Both the position numbers and the translations under genes were made by a program. The notes beneath the pieces are model-generated. The model did no database searches, was not told the DNA's origin, and saw only the letters and a program-made list of their open reading frames with translations. From Gautieria morchelliformis (taxonomy: Eukaryota; Basidiomycota; Agaricomycetes; Gomphales; Gomphaceae): a stretch of 64,000 nt of DNA. This document shows positions 21,407 through 34,194 of this stretch, piece by piece. Numbering within the stretch: the stretch's first letter is position 1; each line of letters opens with the position of its first letter. The stretch lies in contig WHVA01000143.1 in the NCBI GenBank assembly GCA_015179125.1, positions 62,001 through 126,000 of the forward strand, read 5' to 3'.

Positions 21407-24400
21407 CTACTGACTAGGTGCTTGACCTGCGAATGGTGCTGAAATGAGCTTCCCAGTGTCTGCATTCCACACACGGATTGTGTTGTCATCAGACCCAGAG
21501 ACGATGCGCTTGCCATCGTGGGAGAACACCAGCGACCTGACCGTGTCGGTGTGACCTTCGAATGGTCCTGAAATGAGGTCCCCGGTGTCAGCATTCCACA
21601 CACAGATCGTCTTGTCACGAGACCCAGAGACGATGCGCTTGCCGTCATGCGAGAACGCCGCCGATATGACCCGGGCGGTGTGGCCTCCGAATGTTGCTGA
21701 AATGAGCTGCCCGGTGTCTGCATTCCACACACGGATCGTCTTGGCACGAGACTTTGAGATCATGCGCTTGCCGTCATGCGAGAGCACCAGCGACGTGATC
21801 AAATCAGTCTGGCCTTCGAATGCGGCTGGAATGAGCTCCCGGTCTTCTGCATTCCACAGATAGATCGTCTCGGCACCAGACTTTGAGATCATGCGCTTGC
21901 CGTCATGCGAGAGCACCAGTGACGTGATCCAGTCAGTCTGGCCTTCGAATGCTGCTGGAATGAGCTCCCCGGTGTCTGCATTCCACACATGGATATCGGA
22001 GCCAAAACCCCAGGAGTAGATGCGCTTGCAATCGTGCGAGAATGCCACCGACTTGACCGAGAAGCTGTGGCCTTTGAATGGTCCTGAAATGAGCTCCCCG
22101 GTGTCTGCATTCCACACACGGATCATGCAGTCAACAGACCCGGAGACGATGCGCTTGCCATCGTGCGAGAAGGCCACCGGCTTGTCCCAGGCGGTGCGGC
22201 CTTCGAATGGTGGTAAAATGAGCTCCCTGGTGTCTGCATTCAACACACGGATCGTCTTGTCATCAGACGACCCGGAGACGATGCGCTTGCCATCGTGTGA
22301 GAAAGCCACCATCCCGTCCCAGGCATTGTGGCCTTCGAATGGTGCTGAAATGAGCTCCCCGGTGTCTGCATTCCACACACGGATCGTCTTGTCATCAGAC
22401 GACCCGGAGACGATGCGCTTGCCATCGTATGATAAAGCCACCGACCCGACCCTGGCATTGTAGCCTTCGAATGGTGCTGAAATGAGCTCCCCGGTGTCTG
22501 CATTCCACACACGGATCATCTTGTCATAAGAAACGGAGACGATGCGCTTGCCATCGTGCGAGAATGTTGCCGACTTGAGCCAGTCGGTGTGGCCTTTGAA
22601 TGGTACTGATATGAGCTCCCCGGTCTCTGCATTCCACACACGAATCGGCTGGTAATCAGACCCGGAGCCGATGCGCTTGCCGTCATGGGATAACGCCACC
22701 GACGTGACCCTGTGGTTGTGGCCTTCGAATGGTGATGAATCCCTACACCATGCATTCCACACGCGGATCGTGTTGTCATCAGACCCGGAGACCATGCGCT
22801 TGTCATCGTGCGAGAACGCCACACACCCGACCAAGTCGGTGTGGCCTTCGAATGGTGCTAAAATAAGCTCCCCCGTGTCTGCATTGCACACACGGATTTT
22901 CTTGTCACTAGAGCCGAGGACGATGCGCTCCCCATCGTGCGATAACGCCACCGACATGATCAAGTAGGTGTGGATTTCGAATGGTCCTGAAATGGGCTCC
23001 CCGGTCTCTGCATTCCACACACGGATTGTGTTGTCATTAGACCCAGAGACGACGCGCTTGCCATCGTGCGAGAATGCCACCAACCTGACAAAGGCATTGT
23101 GGCCTTTGAATGGCGCTGAAATGAGCTCCCCGGTGTCTGCATTCGACACACGAATCGTCCCGTCATGAGACCCGGAGACGATGAGCTTGCCGTCGTGCGA
23201 GAACGCAACCGAAATGACTCGGTCGGTGTGGCCTTTGAATGGCGCTGAAATGAGCTCCCCGGTGTCTGCATTCCACACACGGATCGTCCTGTCATGAGAG
23301 CAGGAGACGATGCGCTTGCCGTCGTGCGAGAACGCCACCGACGTGACTCGGTCGGTGTGGCCTTCGAAAGGTGCTGAAATGGCCTCCCCGGTGTCTGCAT
23401 TCCACACACGGATCGTCTTGTCATAAGACCCGGAGACGATGCGCTTGCCGTCGTGCGAGAACGCCACCGACGTGACGACGTTGGTGTGGCCTTTGAATGG
23501 CGCTGAAGTGAGCTCCCCGGTCTCTGCATTCCACACACGGATCGTCCTGTCATCAGACCCGGAGACGATACGCTTGTCGTCGTGCGAGAACGCCACCGAT
23601 TTGACGCGGTGCGTGTGGCCTACCAGGACGGTTTGAATAGGTGGCCACGTCGTGGCTTTCCCTGTCACGATGCGGAGTAGTCGTGGAAATCGTGGGAGGT
23701 AAGTCTCAGATAGTTTCGACCTTTCAGGTGCAAACGGGAGTGCCGACAAATAGAGATGGGGAGCACTCTGAGACATTACACTCCAAAACACACCTACAAA
23801 ATTGCTGGTATCCGTTACGAATGCTGAAAGGTTATTATCCTGAAGTTCATTAGACTCACGTCGGAGCACATAACAACTTGGGGACTCACCTGACTCCAGT
23901 CCATTATTGACGAGAGCATTCCTGGTGCATCGCGTACCTTGTTGATCAAACTCAAAACTTCTAGCCAGTAGAGTACCTTAGTCTCGAAGAACTTCCTGAC
24001 CGTTGCACCTATACCCGGCGTAAATTTCGTGGAGCCAACATGGTCCGCCCAGAAACGGCAAGAGTAGGAAAGTTGTGATGATATGGACTTCTCGATCCGT
24101 GTCGGCAAGTCGATGACATCGCTGTTGCACAGGTGGGAAGTTTCAAGATGACAAATGTTGAAACAAAGTTCATCCTTCATCACGCGCAAGCATGAGTGTG
24201 CCATGCCGTCATGGTGTGAAGATGTATCGATGTAGTATGGTCCACTCCGGTTGCGATCTGTCAAGAAGTCACGAAAAGACGTGTGCAGCAGACTGATTGT
24301 GCCAGATTCTTGAGAAGGAAGGCTTAGCAGAGCGCCCATGGATCTAACTATATCATGAACCTCGGTGCCCGAGTCGTCTTCCTTGCACAATTTCTGCAGG

Positions 24401-26838
24401 GCAGACATCGAGAGCGGTTCTCTGGCAGCCAGGATGCAGTCCATCACCAAGCGAAAGCTACACTTGACAACGTCCGTCCAGTCATCGCCATTACCGAATA
24501 TCTGCTTGAGGACACCGAGATACAGGTTATCCATCCCACGGAGGTTCTTGACTAAAAGTTCCTTCAATTGCTGAACAGGATCCCGACCATGTTTCCCATC
24601 TCCTTTGACAAAACGACAAGCCGTGGATGCCCATTGAAAGTGACCTTCAGATTTTTCGACTAATAACCGACACCAGCCATTATTGGGCCATTTGTGCTCG
24701 AGGGTGGTAAGGTGACCTAACTGGACTTTCACAAAGCGAGAGACGTCATCGGCAGAATTGGGGTCAAGATCCTTTATGGACCTGGACAGCACGTGCTTCT
24801 TCCCAAGAAGAGCATCCTGGATGTCTTGTTCCGCCCGCGAGGTGATAAGAAGACGGAGATTAGACGGCAGTTTTGCTGCATCATCGCCAAGTACAGATAA
24901 GAGACTCTCGCGAGATTCCTCGTCTCCGCTCTCATCCAATGCATCAATAACCATCACCGTCGGTCCAATGGCGGTTAGGCCCTGAGCGGGACCTAGAATG
25001 AACTTCTCGAACTGTACACTAGGCACGCATAAGGTCCGAAGTTCGCGCTGCTCCCGAACCACTTTCAATAGCGATGCCTTGCGTTCTGGATCTAGATCAG
25101 CCAGACCACGAGCAATTGTACTGAAGACATTTCCGGGGGAGCGTTGTGCCTGACGAGCGCGGTCGAAACAGTATAACGATCCGAGACGTTTGAGCCTGTC
25201 AAATCGTCGAGCGACCTCGTGAGCAATCGCAGATTTCCCGGCACCTGCAACATCGTTCAAGAAGAATATCCGGGGAGTATCGTCGCTATCCTGGTTGGCC
25301 CAATCGCATATCTCCCCAACAACTTTCTCGCGAGTACCCGACAAACAGCCTTTTGTAGGATCGTAACCAGCTCCCGCTGCGTAGGGCATGTCATTAAGAT
25401 GAACTTCCCCAGCTGGTTGCAAGGTGTATTAGCCTTGGGAAAAGCCCCAAATCAGAAAAGCTCACAGAGGTCACCGACGACATCCAGAACACGTAGTACA
25501 GTGATTTCAGTATGGATGACGGCGTGTTCCTGTAACGCCGACTTGATTTTGTTGAACGTGTCCTGGTATTGTTTGACCTTGCTGTCGACATCCGACACTA
25601 GATTCTTCGCGGTTCTTTTCCCTACACAAAGACTTTCAGTCACGGCCACCTGACACGATGGGTCCAACATACAGAAGTTCTTGCTTTTGGCGTATTCGCG
25701 GATAAAGTAACTACACTCTACTGTCTGAATCGTCAAGGATATGATAATTGGCTTTTGCGATTCGATTTTCTTCAACGGCTCTGCCAAGTGGACGAACGCA
25801 TAGGCGTCTTCAATGGTCTTCGCCAGCCCATTGATGCTATCGTCCCGGTCCTTCTGAGCAATGATCGTCTGCCCAGACGTCAGATATGTCTATCAAGCTG
25901 GTGCATGTGATAGATCTACCTTGTGCGCAATAGACAGGATAGACAATGCCATCTTTGCGTAAGGGTGGACCTAGAACCAAGCAAACCGTGTACATGAGAT
26001 GACCTGGGAGACCGCCGACGCTTGAAACATACCTCGGAGATCCCATCCACGAGCTCGGTAAACAGCCTGATCCTGTCCAGGAGTGGATCCCAAGCCGCCG
26101 ATATGGTTTCGAGGGTATTGAGAGCGGAAGTGGCGGCATCGGCCCCAGGCTCTCCAACAACAAGTGGGGACGGCACCGGGTGCATATTACCGACCTCTTC
26201 CGTTCCCCTAACTGCTTCGTTCAGCTGGGTGTCCCGCGCCTCGTCGGACGTCGCGAAAGGCGAAATGGTGAACTCTAGGACAGTCTGAACCTCATGCGTC
26301 CTCCCTGCCTTATCTGATTTTTGCAGTGTGCGAGCTACTGCTGCTGTGTTCGATGATTACGCATGCATTCCGTCGATGAGCGAAAAGGACTGACCTCCAG
26401 TTGCTGCTTCCGCAAGCAGAAACTCAATGCTTGCCTTCATACTGCCTATGAAATCATCAGGTCGGATAGTATGATGCCCATATACTTCAATTTCCAACAC
26501 AGAAGACCGATCCAAGTGGAAGCTATGTATGGATTTAAGATCACGTTGAGACAACAACACTGGGAGTAAACGCACAAATAGAATGGCTCATTCCACGAGG
26601 CAGTATCGCCTCTCGCAGCTAACGCAGTTTTCTGAATATCCTTATCGACGAAGAGTTTCACGAAGCAGTGACTAGGACGCTTGTCGAACAGTGAGAGGTT
26701 GGGAAGATGGGAGCATTTCAAGTCTGTTGTCGATGGCCCAGAGTCAGTATACAATGCATAGCGCAAACGAAAGAGCTTTTCCTGCAACTTTGATTGCTGC
26801 AGCAACACTTCGGGTTGGAGAGTGAACACTTGGCTCAC
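21407..26838 (-). CDS. C2-NACHT-WD40 NLR-type (STAND) protein
   Basis: A fungal NLR-like signal-transduction ATPase. Exons on the minus strand are 26838-26576, 26522-26395, 26334-26033, 25970-25920, 25868-25466, 25412-23890 and 23839-21407. Introns are 50-62 bp, all GT-AG, and all phases agree (about 1700 residues). The N-terminus resembles a C2 domain (FDKRPSHCFVKLFVD, VLEIEVYGHH). A helical region follows with the 51 bp microexon HPYAKMALSILSIAHK. The NACHT has Walker A VAGAGKSAIAHE (about 25240) and Walker B VMVIDALDES. The C-terminus has 17 WD40 repeats of about 43 residues (AFSHDGKRIVSGS, TIRVWNADTGELIS). By analogy with HET-E/HET-D, it may sense non-self and trigger a response; that is inference. 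The first ATG is uncertain, because no ATG precedes the C2 part in frame, so a further 5' exon is likely. No stop or frameshift is seen. Confidence 0.8.
21428..23620 (-). repeat. 17 near-identical WD40-coding repeats (129 bp period)
   Basis: The 3' exon of the NLR gene is a tandem array of about 17 units of 129 bp, each encoding one WD40 repeat. The framework is strongly conserved, while short positions differ between units: residues after GH at the repeat start, and the residue between SGS and the next D. Repeat 7 has lost part of its TGELI segment, and repeats 13-15 are the most diverged. Such internal homogenisation with local variability is known from HET-E-type NLRs. Confidence 0.85.
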
Positions 26839-26839
26839 T

Positions 26840-27204
26840 AGAAAGGCGATCGTGGACTACTGTGCCCTTATCGTTGCCCTTAACGTTGTGCATTGTTTGC
26901 AGTGTGGTGGGTGGTAGGTGGTAGGCAGAAAAAACAAGGACGAGAGGCGCCGCATGGCACTCCGTACTTCGGACCTATCATGGAAGGTGAGTGCCGTGGG
27001 AGCTGCAGGCTACGATGTGAGTGCCGTGGGAGCAGGCTTCGATGTGTGTTGATGTGTTGATGTGTGTGCCATGTGTTCCTGATATCAAGAATGTGAGAAC
27101 TTGATCATATGTGTACAGCGCACAGTCGTGGGAACCTGTACTGATGCATTAGTCACATTTTCCCACGCGGTGATTGTTCTTGATCTCAAAACCCACCTTG
27201 CATA
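26840..27204. other. NLR upstream region with small direct repeats
   Basis: This holds the presumed NLR promoter and possibly its first exon. At 26990-27055 GTGAGTGCCGTGGGAGC occurs twice, followed by GATGTGTTGATGTGTG-type repeats. No gene is recognised. The left end of the Helitron array is at 27205. Confidence 0.4.
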
Positions 27205-27332
27205 CTAGCCAATAGACCCGTGCTTCGCACCGGGTTATTTAGGGTTAACATTGCACATGGGTAGTTAATAGAATCAAAGAATTATTTGGTGAAATGCAAC
27301 TACATACATTAAATACAAATGGAAATACATAT

Positions 27333-30300
27333 TTAATCAGGCTTCAGCAACACTTCTTTGTATACAATATTAGAAGTTTTGTTCCCCTCCCCTAAAAGAA
27401 TATGGACTCTGTTCCAATTAGTGCCTCTTGACACTGCAACATACAACTGTCCATGTGAAAATACCACGTATCGCAAGTCTATGCCTACCGTGCCAAGAGA
27501 CTGCCCTTGAGACTTGTTGATAGTCATGGCAAAGGCCAGCCTGACAGGAAACTGGCGACGCTGGAGCTCAAATGGCAATTGGTCTGAGGTGGGTGTCACT
27601 GTAATCCTAGGGATAAATGCAGTCTCTCCTGAAAATGGTCCTGAAATGATCCTCACAAAGAGTACCCTGTTGGTCATATTGATGAGACGCAACCTTGTAC
27701 CATTGCAGAGTCCACGACCAAGGTCAATATTCCGAAGAAGCATGAGTACCACTCCAGGTTTAAGCCTGAGTTGAGATGGTGGAAGCCCACCCATGTTGAG
27801 TGAGTTGAGATACTCCACAGGATACACATTGCCATCTTCATTTCCTTTGACTGAGTCTGCACTGGGATAGAGACGCTCCTCCCCAGGGAATACATTGAGC
27901 ACCTCAGCATTAATCTCATCCATTTCCATATTGCGAGGGCAAAGGATGGCACGTTCCAAAAAGTATTTGTCTTGGAGTGCCCCCCCAGTACCAATGTTAG
28001 GATAGATAGCTGCAATGAGATCTGACACCTGTGGTCCACAGATCATGTGCTGAGGAAGTGTGAATGAATTGTCCAAAGGGAGATCCTTTCCCTGACCAAC
28101 ATCAGAGAGCCACTGAGCAAATTGTTCACTCTGGGGATCATGAGGGTCGACTCGCATATTTTGAGTAAGATGGAGGACCTTGACATGATGCCACAAAGGA
28201 GATCTTTGGATAGAAGCACCCACGATCTCCTCCTTGTTACCTCGAGGAACGACAGGCAGAGTTTGCTGGAAATCTCCACCCCAAGCCACAGTAATACCAC
28301 CAAATGGACGATCTGGACGCTCTAGGACATCCCTGCAGGTTCTGTCGACAGCTTCAACTACATGACGATGCTGCATAGGCACCTCATCCCATATGATCAA
28401 ATGGACCTGCTTGAGAAGTTCTGCCAATGGTGAGCCTCTTTTGATGTCACATAGAGAACCCTCATGAATCAGAATTGGAATCTTGAGCATAGCATGTGAT
28501 GTTCTGCCCCCAATCAGAAGCAATGCTGCAATTCCTGAAGATGCAATGCATAGGACAATAAGACCCCTTCCTCTGATAGAATGAGCCAGGGTGTTCCAGG
28601 TAAAAGTTTTGCCTGTACCACCAGGGCCATTGACAAAGAACAGAAGACCCTCTCCATTTATGGCTGAATGGAGGATCTCATCATGGACACGCCTCTGTTC
28701 TGCATTAAGCTTGTCAATATTGGTGGCGGCTTTTTCCAGCTCTGTAGCTGGGTCATAGTCCCGCTGCTCAGCTATCCAACGGTTCCCAACCAATCCCTCC
28801 CAGTGCCCCATTATCTGTGGCATATCTGGGAACTCATCCAGAGACTTCCCCCCCTGACGTATGATCTTGTCAATGAGAAAGAGACCAAAGTCATAGATTT
28901 GATCATTGGTAGGATGGTGAATGCCATGCCTATTTTGAAGCTGATACTCCAGGTCATCACAGATATGCTCCTGAAACTCCTCCCAGATTTGAGCAGGCCG
29001 AGCAGGGTTACACCGAAGGAGAATAGTGACAAATAACCTCCTGAGCTGGAAACCTGTTTGTATATGTGCAGCCTCCTGAAGACACTGTGTCCACTCTGAA
29101 TCATCTTCTAACAGGCCCCTTGCCAGGCATGCAGCCTTGTAAGTAGGACAAAGGTCACCATCAAATGATCTAAGCTCCTCAAATGACGTTGCGCCTCTGA
29201 CAACTGTAAGGAGGGTTCGCAAGAAAAAGCGCTCTCCAGAGGCTGGACTTGCAAAATGAAGGCGACCGAGACTGAAACCCCGCTGGCGAGGTTGCCACCG
29301 CTTGGCTTGCTTTTTCCAAACATAGTGCTCAGGAAATTCCACATAGAGTAGTTCACGTGCCTCAGGATATCTGTTATTGGCTTCAAAATAGGCCATGAGC
29401 ATGGTCTTAGCATCCTCTGCCATCTGCAAAGCCATGCCTGGATCGATATGAGGATCAAATATCACATTGTGCTGGCCTGGCAAATGGACTGGAAGTGCCA
29501 TGACAGGAGGGACCTGAACATGCATTTTATATTCCAGCAGTCTCCAAGCACCTTCATGTGAGCTGACATAGCATGCATCGAGGTACTGTTTAACCTCATC
29601 CCTCTCCTTATTAATGGTCATTGTGGTCCTGTCAGGCCCCTTGTACATATACTTGTGAATGTACTTGATAGAGCGCACATTGAAAGTGGGTTCCACATTA
29701 ATATGGCATTCAAATTCCAAGAGGAGGGTGGGACAATAGGGAACCACGTCGCGGTTGTCCATGATGTTGCCTCTGACATTATGCTGTCTGCCATCATTAG
29801 GATGGCGATACTGTGGATAGCCATCTTCAGTGACAGATGTCACCTCACGAAATTCCTTTGGGAAATGTTTGGAACACTTGCCCTCTGTCATGCAAGAAGC
29901 CCGAGGACGCGCTTGTCCACAGGGGCCATGAGTCATTAGATCACAAACTAATTTGTAGAGCCTTGGATGCTCTTGCTGATCAGGAAAGACAGCCCAAACC
30001 AAGCATCCACAGCTTCCGGTGTCCTGATCTTATCCTCCTCTTTAAACCATATAAGAAGGTGCATATGAGGGAGCCCCCGCTTCTGGAATTCGATCACATG
30101 GACACGTGCAACTGTGCGACCAAGGATACCATCCTTCATGATACGTTTGATCAATTGCTCCTTCTTGAGATGAAAAACCCTTGCAACCAAGTCAGGACGA
30201 TCACTGGGAGTCTGGCCTGGCTTGAGAGCATCTTTGATTTCTTTCCACTGGGGGTTTGCTGTCATTGTCACAAAGACATCTGCTGGACCATGCTTCCTAG

Positions 30301-32215
30301 TGATTGCCATTGAATTTTGAAAATTCTCGTTCATATCCCTGGCGCTCCCAGTAAATGTAGCAGGCAAGATGACCTTTTGTCCCAAGTTAGCTGGATTGGC
30401 CTGATTGTCCTCAGGTCCAAATGTATCAATCATCTGATTGTAGACCTCAGCTCGCAGCTCATGTTGATGGTATTTGATCCAATTTAGCTTCTGCTGTTCA
30501 GTCGCTGCCCAAGCATCCACAATGTATTGCTGAAAGAGCTTGCCAGCCAGGAAGAGAGTTTCAGCTTCACCCTCCCTTGGAAAAAGACGATAACGATAGT
30601 ATTTTGACATGGTCACACGCCTGTCACTTGAAGGGTCCTCCTCCTCCTCCCCCTCCTGGCCTTGTCGTGGAAGAGCTTGGTCTATCTGTGGAATGTCCCA
30701 ATCCCAGCCTGATTCACCTCTGGGAAAGAGAAGGACATAGTGTAGTGGCGCATACAAAGCATGTTCGGCCTGAATTCGTCGCAGTTCTCCACCTCTAAGC
30801 TGAATGACAATGTCTCTAGTGCCTCCAGGCACACCTTCTCCAGGGAGCACAATGGCAATCTCATCCGCTGTAGGAATATTATATCTTCTCTGGTCTGTAT
30901 GTGCTCTGTAGGTGAGTCTGGCCTCCACAGTCAACCTATCTGGCTGGTTCCTAAGCCTTTCCATTGCCTGCTGATAGATTGGAACCAATGGATTGTGAGC
31001 CTGCATCATTTCCTGGAGGTCACTTAAAACATCTGAATCCAAAGGATCAAAACTGTTATTGGCCTCCCTACGTCGCAAAGCCTCTGCTGGATCATAAAAG
31101 TAGAGCTGCGCATAGCTGGGTGGCCTATCCTGACCCTGAGTAGGAAGAAGAGCGCCATGAATATGATAGAGGCCTCCCTGAATTTTGAAGACATATGGCC
31201 CAGGTCTATTCACGACATTTTCATCTATGTTCACTCCCACAGAGACAAATGCCAGTGCAGCATTATAGTTCCGAATCTTTTCCCTAAACTGTTTTCCACG
31301 CCTGTCTTGGCTGGCCAAAAGAGTCTTTAGTGGTTCTGGAGGTTCCATCAACAATTCAAGGTGTATCTGGCCCTTTGAGCAACATATACCAAATTTGGGC
31401 TCAGCAATGGTAGAGTCGGCCAGATGCTCTGCCTTCCAATGCCATGCTTTACATTTTGGACATTTGTCATCCATAGCACCAAGGTCATGAGGTGCAATCT
31501 GTTGTTCAATCAAAGGGTGACGTGCTAGTGGAAGGTTTCTTAAAGGCATTGGTGGAGGCGGTGGAAGTGGAGGGGGCTGAGGAGCAGCAGGTGGATGCAG
31601 AGGGTGTGGAGGCACAGGGGGCACAGGGGCAACAGGAGGCACAGGTTGTTGTGGAGCAGGCTGATGAGGAAGTGGAAGTGGAGGGGCCCGAGGATGAGCA
31701 GGTGGATGTGGAGGCTGTGGAAGCACAGGTCGTTGTGGTGCAGGCTGCTGCTGGAGTGGCATTTGATCTGGGAGAGGTTCAGGGTTTGGATTCAATGCCT
31801 GAGCACGTCGTCGTGGCCGTCCTCGTTATGGCAGAGGCATAGGATTGAGATTAGCAGCCTGGGCCCGCAACAGAGCTACAGCTGCAGAGCCTATAGGGAC
31901 AGGAGGAGGAGGTGCTGCCTGGGCCTGTCTTTGACGCACAGGTGCAAGAGGCATATCAGCTAACTGTTCTTGTATGGCACGTACAGCATCCCGAGGACTT
32001 AGATCAGGTGGAATGGCATTTGAAGGTCCAGCCACAGGAGGCCAAGGAATTGCATTGTCCTGAGGGAGTAGAGGTCGAGGAAATGGCTGAGGAGGTGGAG
32101 GGTCAGGATTTCGAAGACGTTCTTGAGCTGCAGCAAGAACCCTCTCCCGACGACGCACAGAAAGGGACGTCATTGGCAACCGACGCTGACGCTCCAGAGC
32201 ACGCTCCTCCTGCAT
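27333..32215 (-). pseudogene. Helitron 1 Rep-helicase, one stop and one frameshift
   Basis: Encodes the Helitron replication initiator-helicase fusion that nicks, unwinds and ligates during rolling-circle transposition. From 32215 the order is a basic/proline-rich N-terminus, an in-frame TAA at 31823-31825, more proline-rich linker, a Cys/His segment CPKCKAWHWKAEHL, the Rep two-histidine motif RGLPHMHLLIWF (about 30070), and a frame change near 29990. The Rep tyrosine motif KYIHKYMYKG (about 29660) follows, then PIF1-type helicase with Walker A NGPGGTGKTFTWNTL (about 28630), IIWDEVPM, GGDFQQTLPVV and the C-terminal KSQGQSLGTVGIDLRY. It ends in VYKEVLLKPD. Catalytic residues are kept, so decay is recent. 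Compared with the intact 34-39 kb gene it is clearly diverged, so it is not a simple recent duplicate. Confidence 0.85.
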
Positions 32216-33225
32216 ATCACGCTCTGGTGTAGAGGGTTCCCTTAGATTACAGTCAGTTTCAAATCAAGCCAAAATATATATATATAAAGGATACTCACAT
32301 TTTCACAATGACTGTAGCTCACGACCAACAATAGGGGATACCAGGGAGGCAGTCAATGTCCACCTAAACCGTCTAAATCCAATGTGTGCCACCAAAACCA
32401 ATCCCAGTTCACAGACCACACTGGCTAACAGAGTTGTAACTCTGGCCAGAATCAAACTGCAATGCAAGCTCCCAGTGCACAATCCAACCAACCAAACACC
32501 CAACCAAACAAATCCACTACAGATACCAGCAAGGTGGTCAATGTCCACTTAAACCGCCTAACTCCAATGTGCACCACCAAACCAATCCTAGTCCACAGAC
32601 CACACTGGAGTTGTAACTCTGGCCAGAATCAAACTGCAATGCAGTAGAGTATGCCAGTCCACGATACAACCAACTGACCACGCGAACTGCTCTAGGAAGG
32701 TCAGAGATTAGCACAGCACAGAGCACGCCAAAAACCAAGGAGAGAATCTAAAACATTAGCTTGAAAATCCAACATATGCATTGCAAAACCTTACCAAATA
32801 GCTGCAGGGCTTGACTGAAAGAAATAGCAAATCAGTCAGGGACCAAGCCCAAATAGGCCCCAAAAAGGCAAAGTTCCATAAGAATAAGACCATACCTAAG
32901 GAATGACAGACTGAAGAACAAATCTGGCATAAGAAGTCAAATTGTGGCTGAAAAAGCGATATAAAACAACAAAAAATACCAGAAGGAAACAACTATAATT
33001 ACCAGAGGGATTGCAGATATATAAATACTTAAAATAGCAAATACAGTAGCATAACACTCACCAGAATGGGGGAGCAATAGCCAGGTAGGATGGGCAGTAG
33101 TTACAGGACCAAAGTCAACTGCAAAGAGCCTAAAAAATGCCAAAAAAAGCGAAAATATAAGAAATAAAAACATAACAAAAATGAAGAAAGGCAGATACAG
33201 TAGCATAAAACTGACCTGCAATGGC

Positions 33226-34010
33226 AGACAGGAGGGAGGCAGTGAGAGGAGAAACCTGGGGTGAAAAAAGGTGAAAAAAAGCGAAAATAAAATGAAGAAA
33301 TAACAATAATAAAAAAAGGCCAAAAAAGCGAAAATTAATGGAAAAGAAGACACACCAGGGGCAGGGAAGGCAGCCAGGAATGGATGGAGGCAAGGAGAGG
33401 AGAAACCTGGGGTGAAAAAAAGTCAAAAAAAGCGAAAATAAATGAAGAAATACCAATAATAAAAAAAGGCCAAAAAAGCGAAAATTAATGGAAAAGAAGA
33501 CACACCAGGGGCAGGGAGGCAGCCAGGAATGGATGGAGGCAAGGAGAGGAGAAACCTGGGGTGAAAAAAAGTCAAAAAAAGCGAAAATAAATGAAGAAAT
33601 ACCAATAATAAAAAAAGGCCAAAAAAGCGAAAATTAATGGAAAAGAAGACACACCAGGGGCAGGGACAGCAGCCAGGAATGGATGGAGGCAAGGAGAGGA
33701 GAAACCTGGGATGAAAAAAAGTCAAAAAAAGCGAAAATAAATGAAGAAATAACAATAATAAAAAAAGGCCAAAAAAGCGAAGATTAATGGAAAAGAAGAC
33801 ACACCAGGGGCAGGGACAGCAGCCAGGAATGGATGGAGGCAAGGAGAGGAGAAACCTGGGGTGAAAAAAGGTCAAAAAAAGCGAAAATAAATGAAGAAAT
33901 AACAATAATAAAAAAAGGCCAAAAAAGCGAAAATTAATGGAAAAGAAGACACACCAGGGCAGGGACAGCAGCCAGGAATGGATGGAGGCAAGGAGAGACA
34001 GGCAGGAGGC
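33226..34010. repeat. 150 bp tandem repeat, about five copies
   Basis: AGGAATGGATGGAGGCAAGG recurs near 33375, 33525, 33675, 33825 and 33974, a period of 150 bp, with a diverged unit before them. Units are A-rich on the plus strand and lie in the 5' non-coding part of Helitron 1. Because 150 is divisible by three, the minus strand has a long hydrophobic frame with repeated FFSINFRFFGLFLLL; I regard that as a by-product of the repeat. Confidence 0.85.
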
Positions 34011-34083
34011 AGAGACAGCCCGTAGCAGACACAGAGGAGGCCAGTAGCAGACAGAGAGAGAGCAGGCTGCGCAGCTAGGAACG

Positions 34084-34183
34084 GCGCTCGCGGCTGCGCC
34101 GCTCGCATTCAAACTCAGCAAATTACGTAACATTATTACGTAAAACACCCACAACCACCCTTCCAGCAACTTTATACTATAGA
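34084..34183 (-). other. Helitron 1 5' terminal region
   Basis: Contains the palindrome GCTCGCGGCTGCGCCGCTCGC-type block, then ACGTAA motifs and CCCACAACCACCC, and ends (plus strand) in ATAGA against CTAG. The same order of blocks occurs at about 40110-40213, 43300-43399 and 46930-47030, which defines the 5' ends of the four Helitron units. Confidence 0.65.
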
Positions 34184-34194
34184 CTAGGTGGGTA

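Larger units (their letters stand above)
27205..34183 (-). mobile_element. Helitron 1 (autonomous type, broken)
   Basis: A rolling-circle transposon read leftward. The 3' end on the minus strand is a hairpin (27217-27234, GC-rich with a TTC loop), then a short spacer, then CTAG (27205-27208), and the next base is T, as expected for Helitrons. The 5' end is taken as the TC at 34182-34183, directly against the CTAG of Helitron 2. Inside are a Rep-helicase gene with one stop and one frameshift, and a 5' non-coding region with a 150 bp tandem repeat and the GC-rich palindrome shared by the other units of the array. Confidence 0.75.

Noticed and set aside
21573-23636. Repetitive plus-strand frames opposite the WD40 exon
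   Set aside because: They are shadows of the WD40 repeats in the antisense strand; the sense strand encodes the NACHT-WD40 protein.
26523-26576. Frameshift mutation in the NLR C2 region
   Set aside because: A 53 bp GTGCGT...ATAG intron with a CTCAAC branch-like site restores the frame exactly, so splicing is the better explanation.
31492-32232. Val/Gln/Glu-rich plus-strand frames
   Set aside because: Antisense of the proline-rich N-terminal linker of Helitron 1 Rep-helicase.
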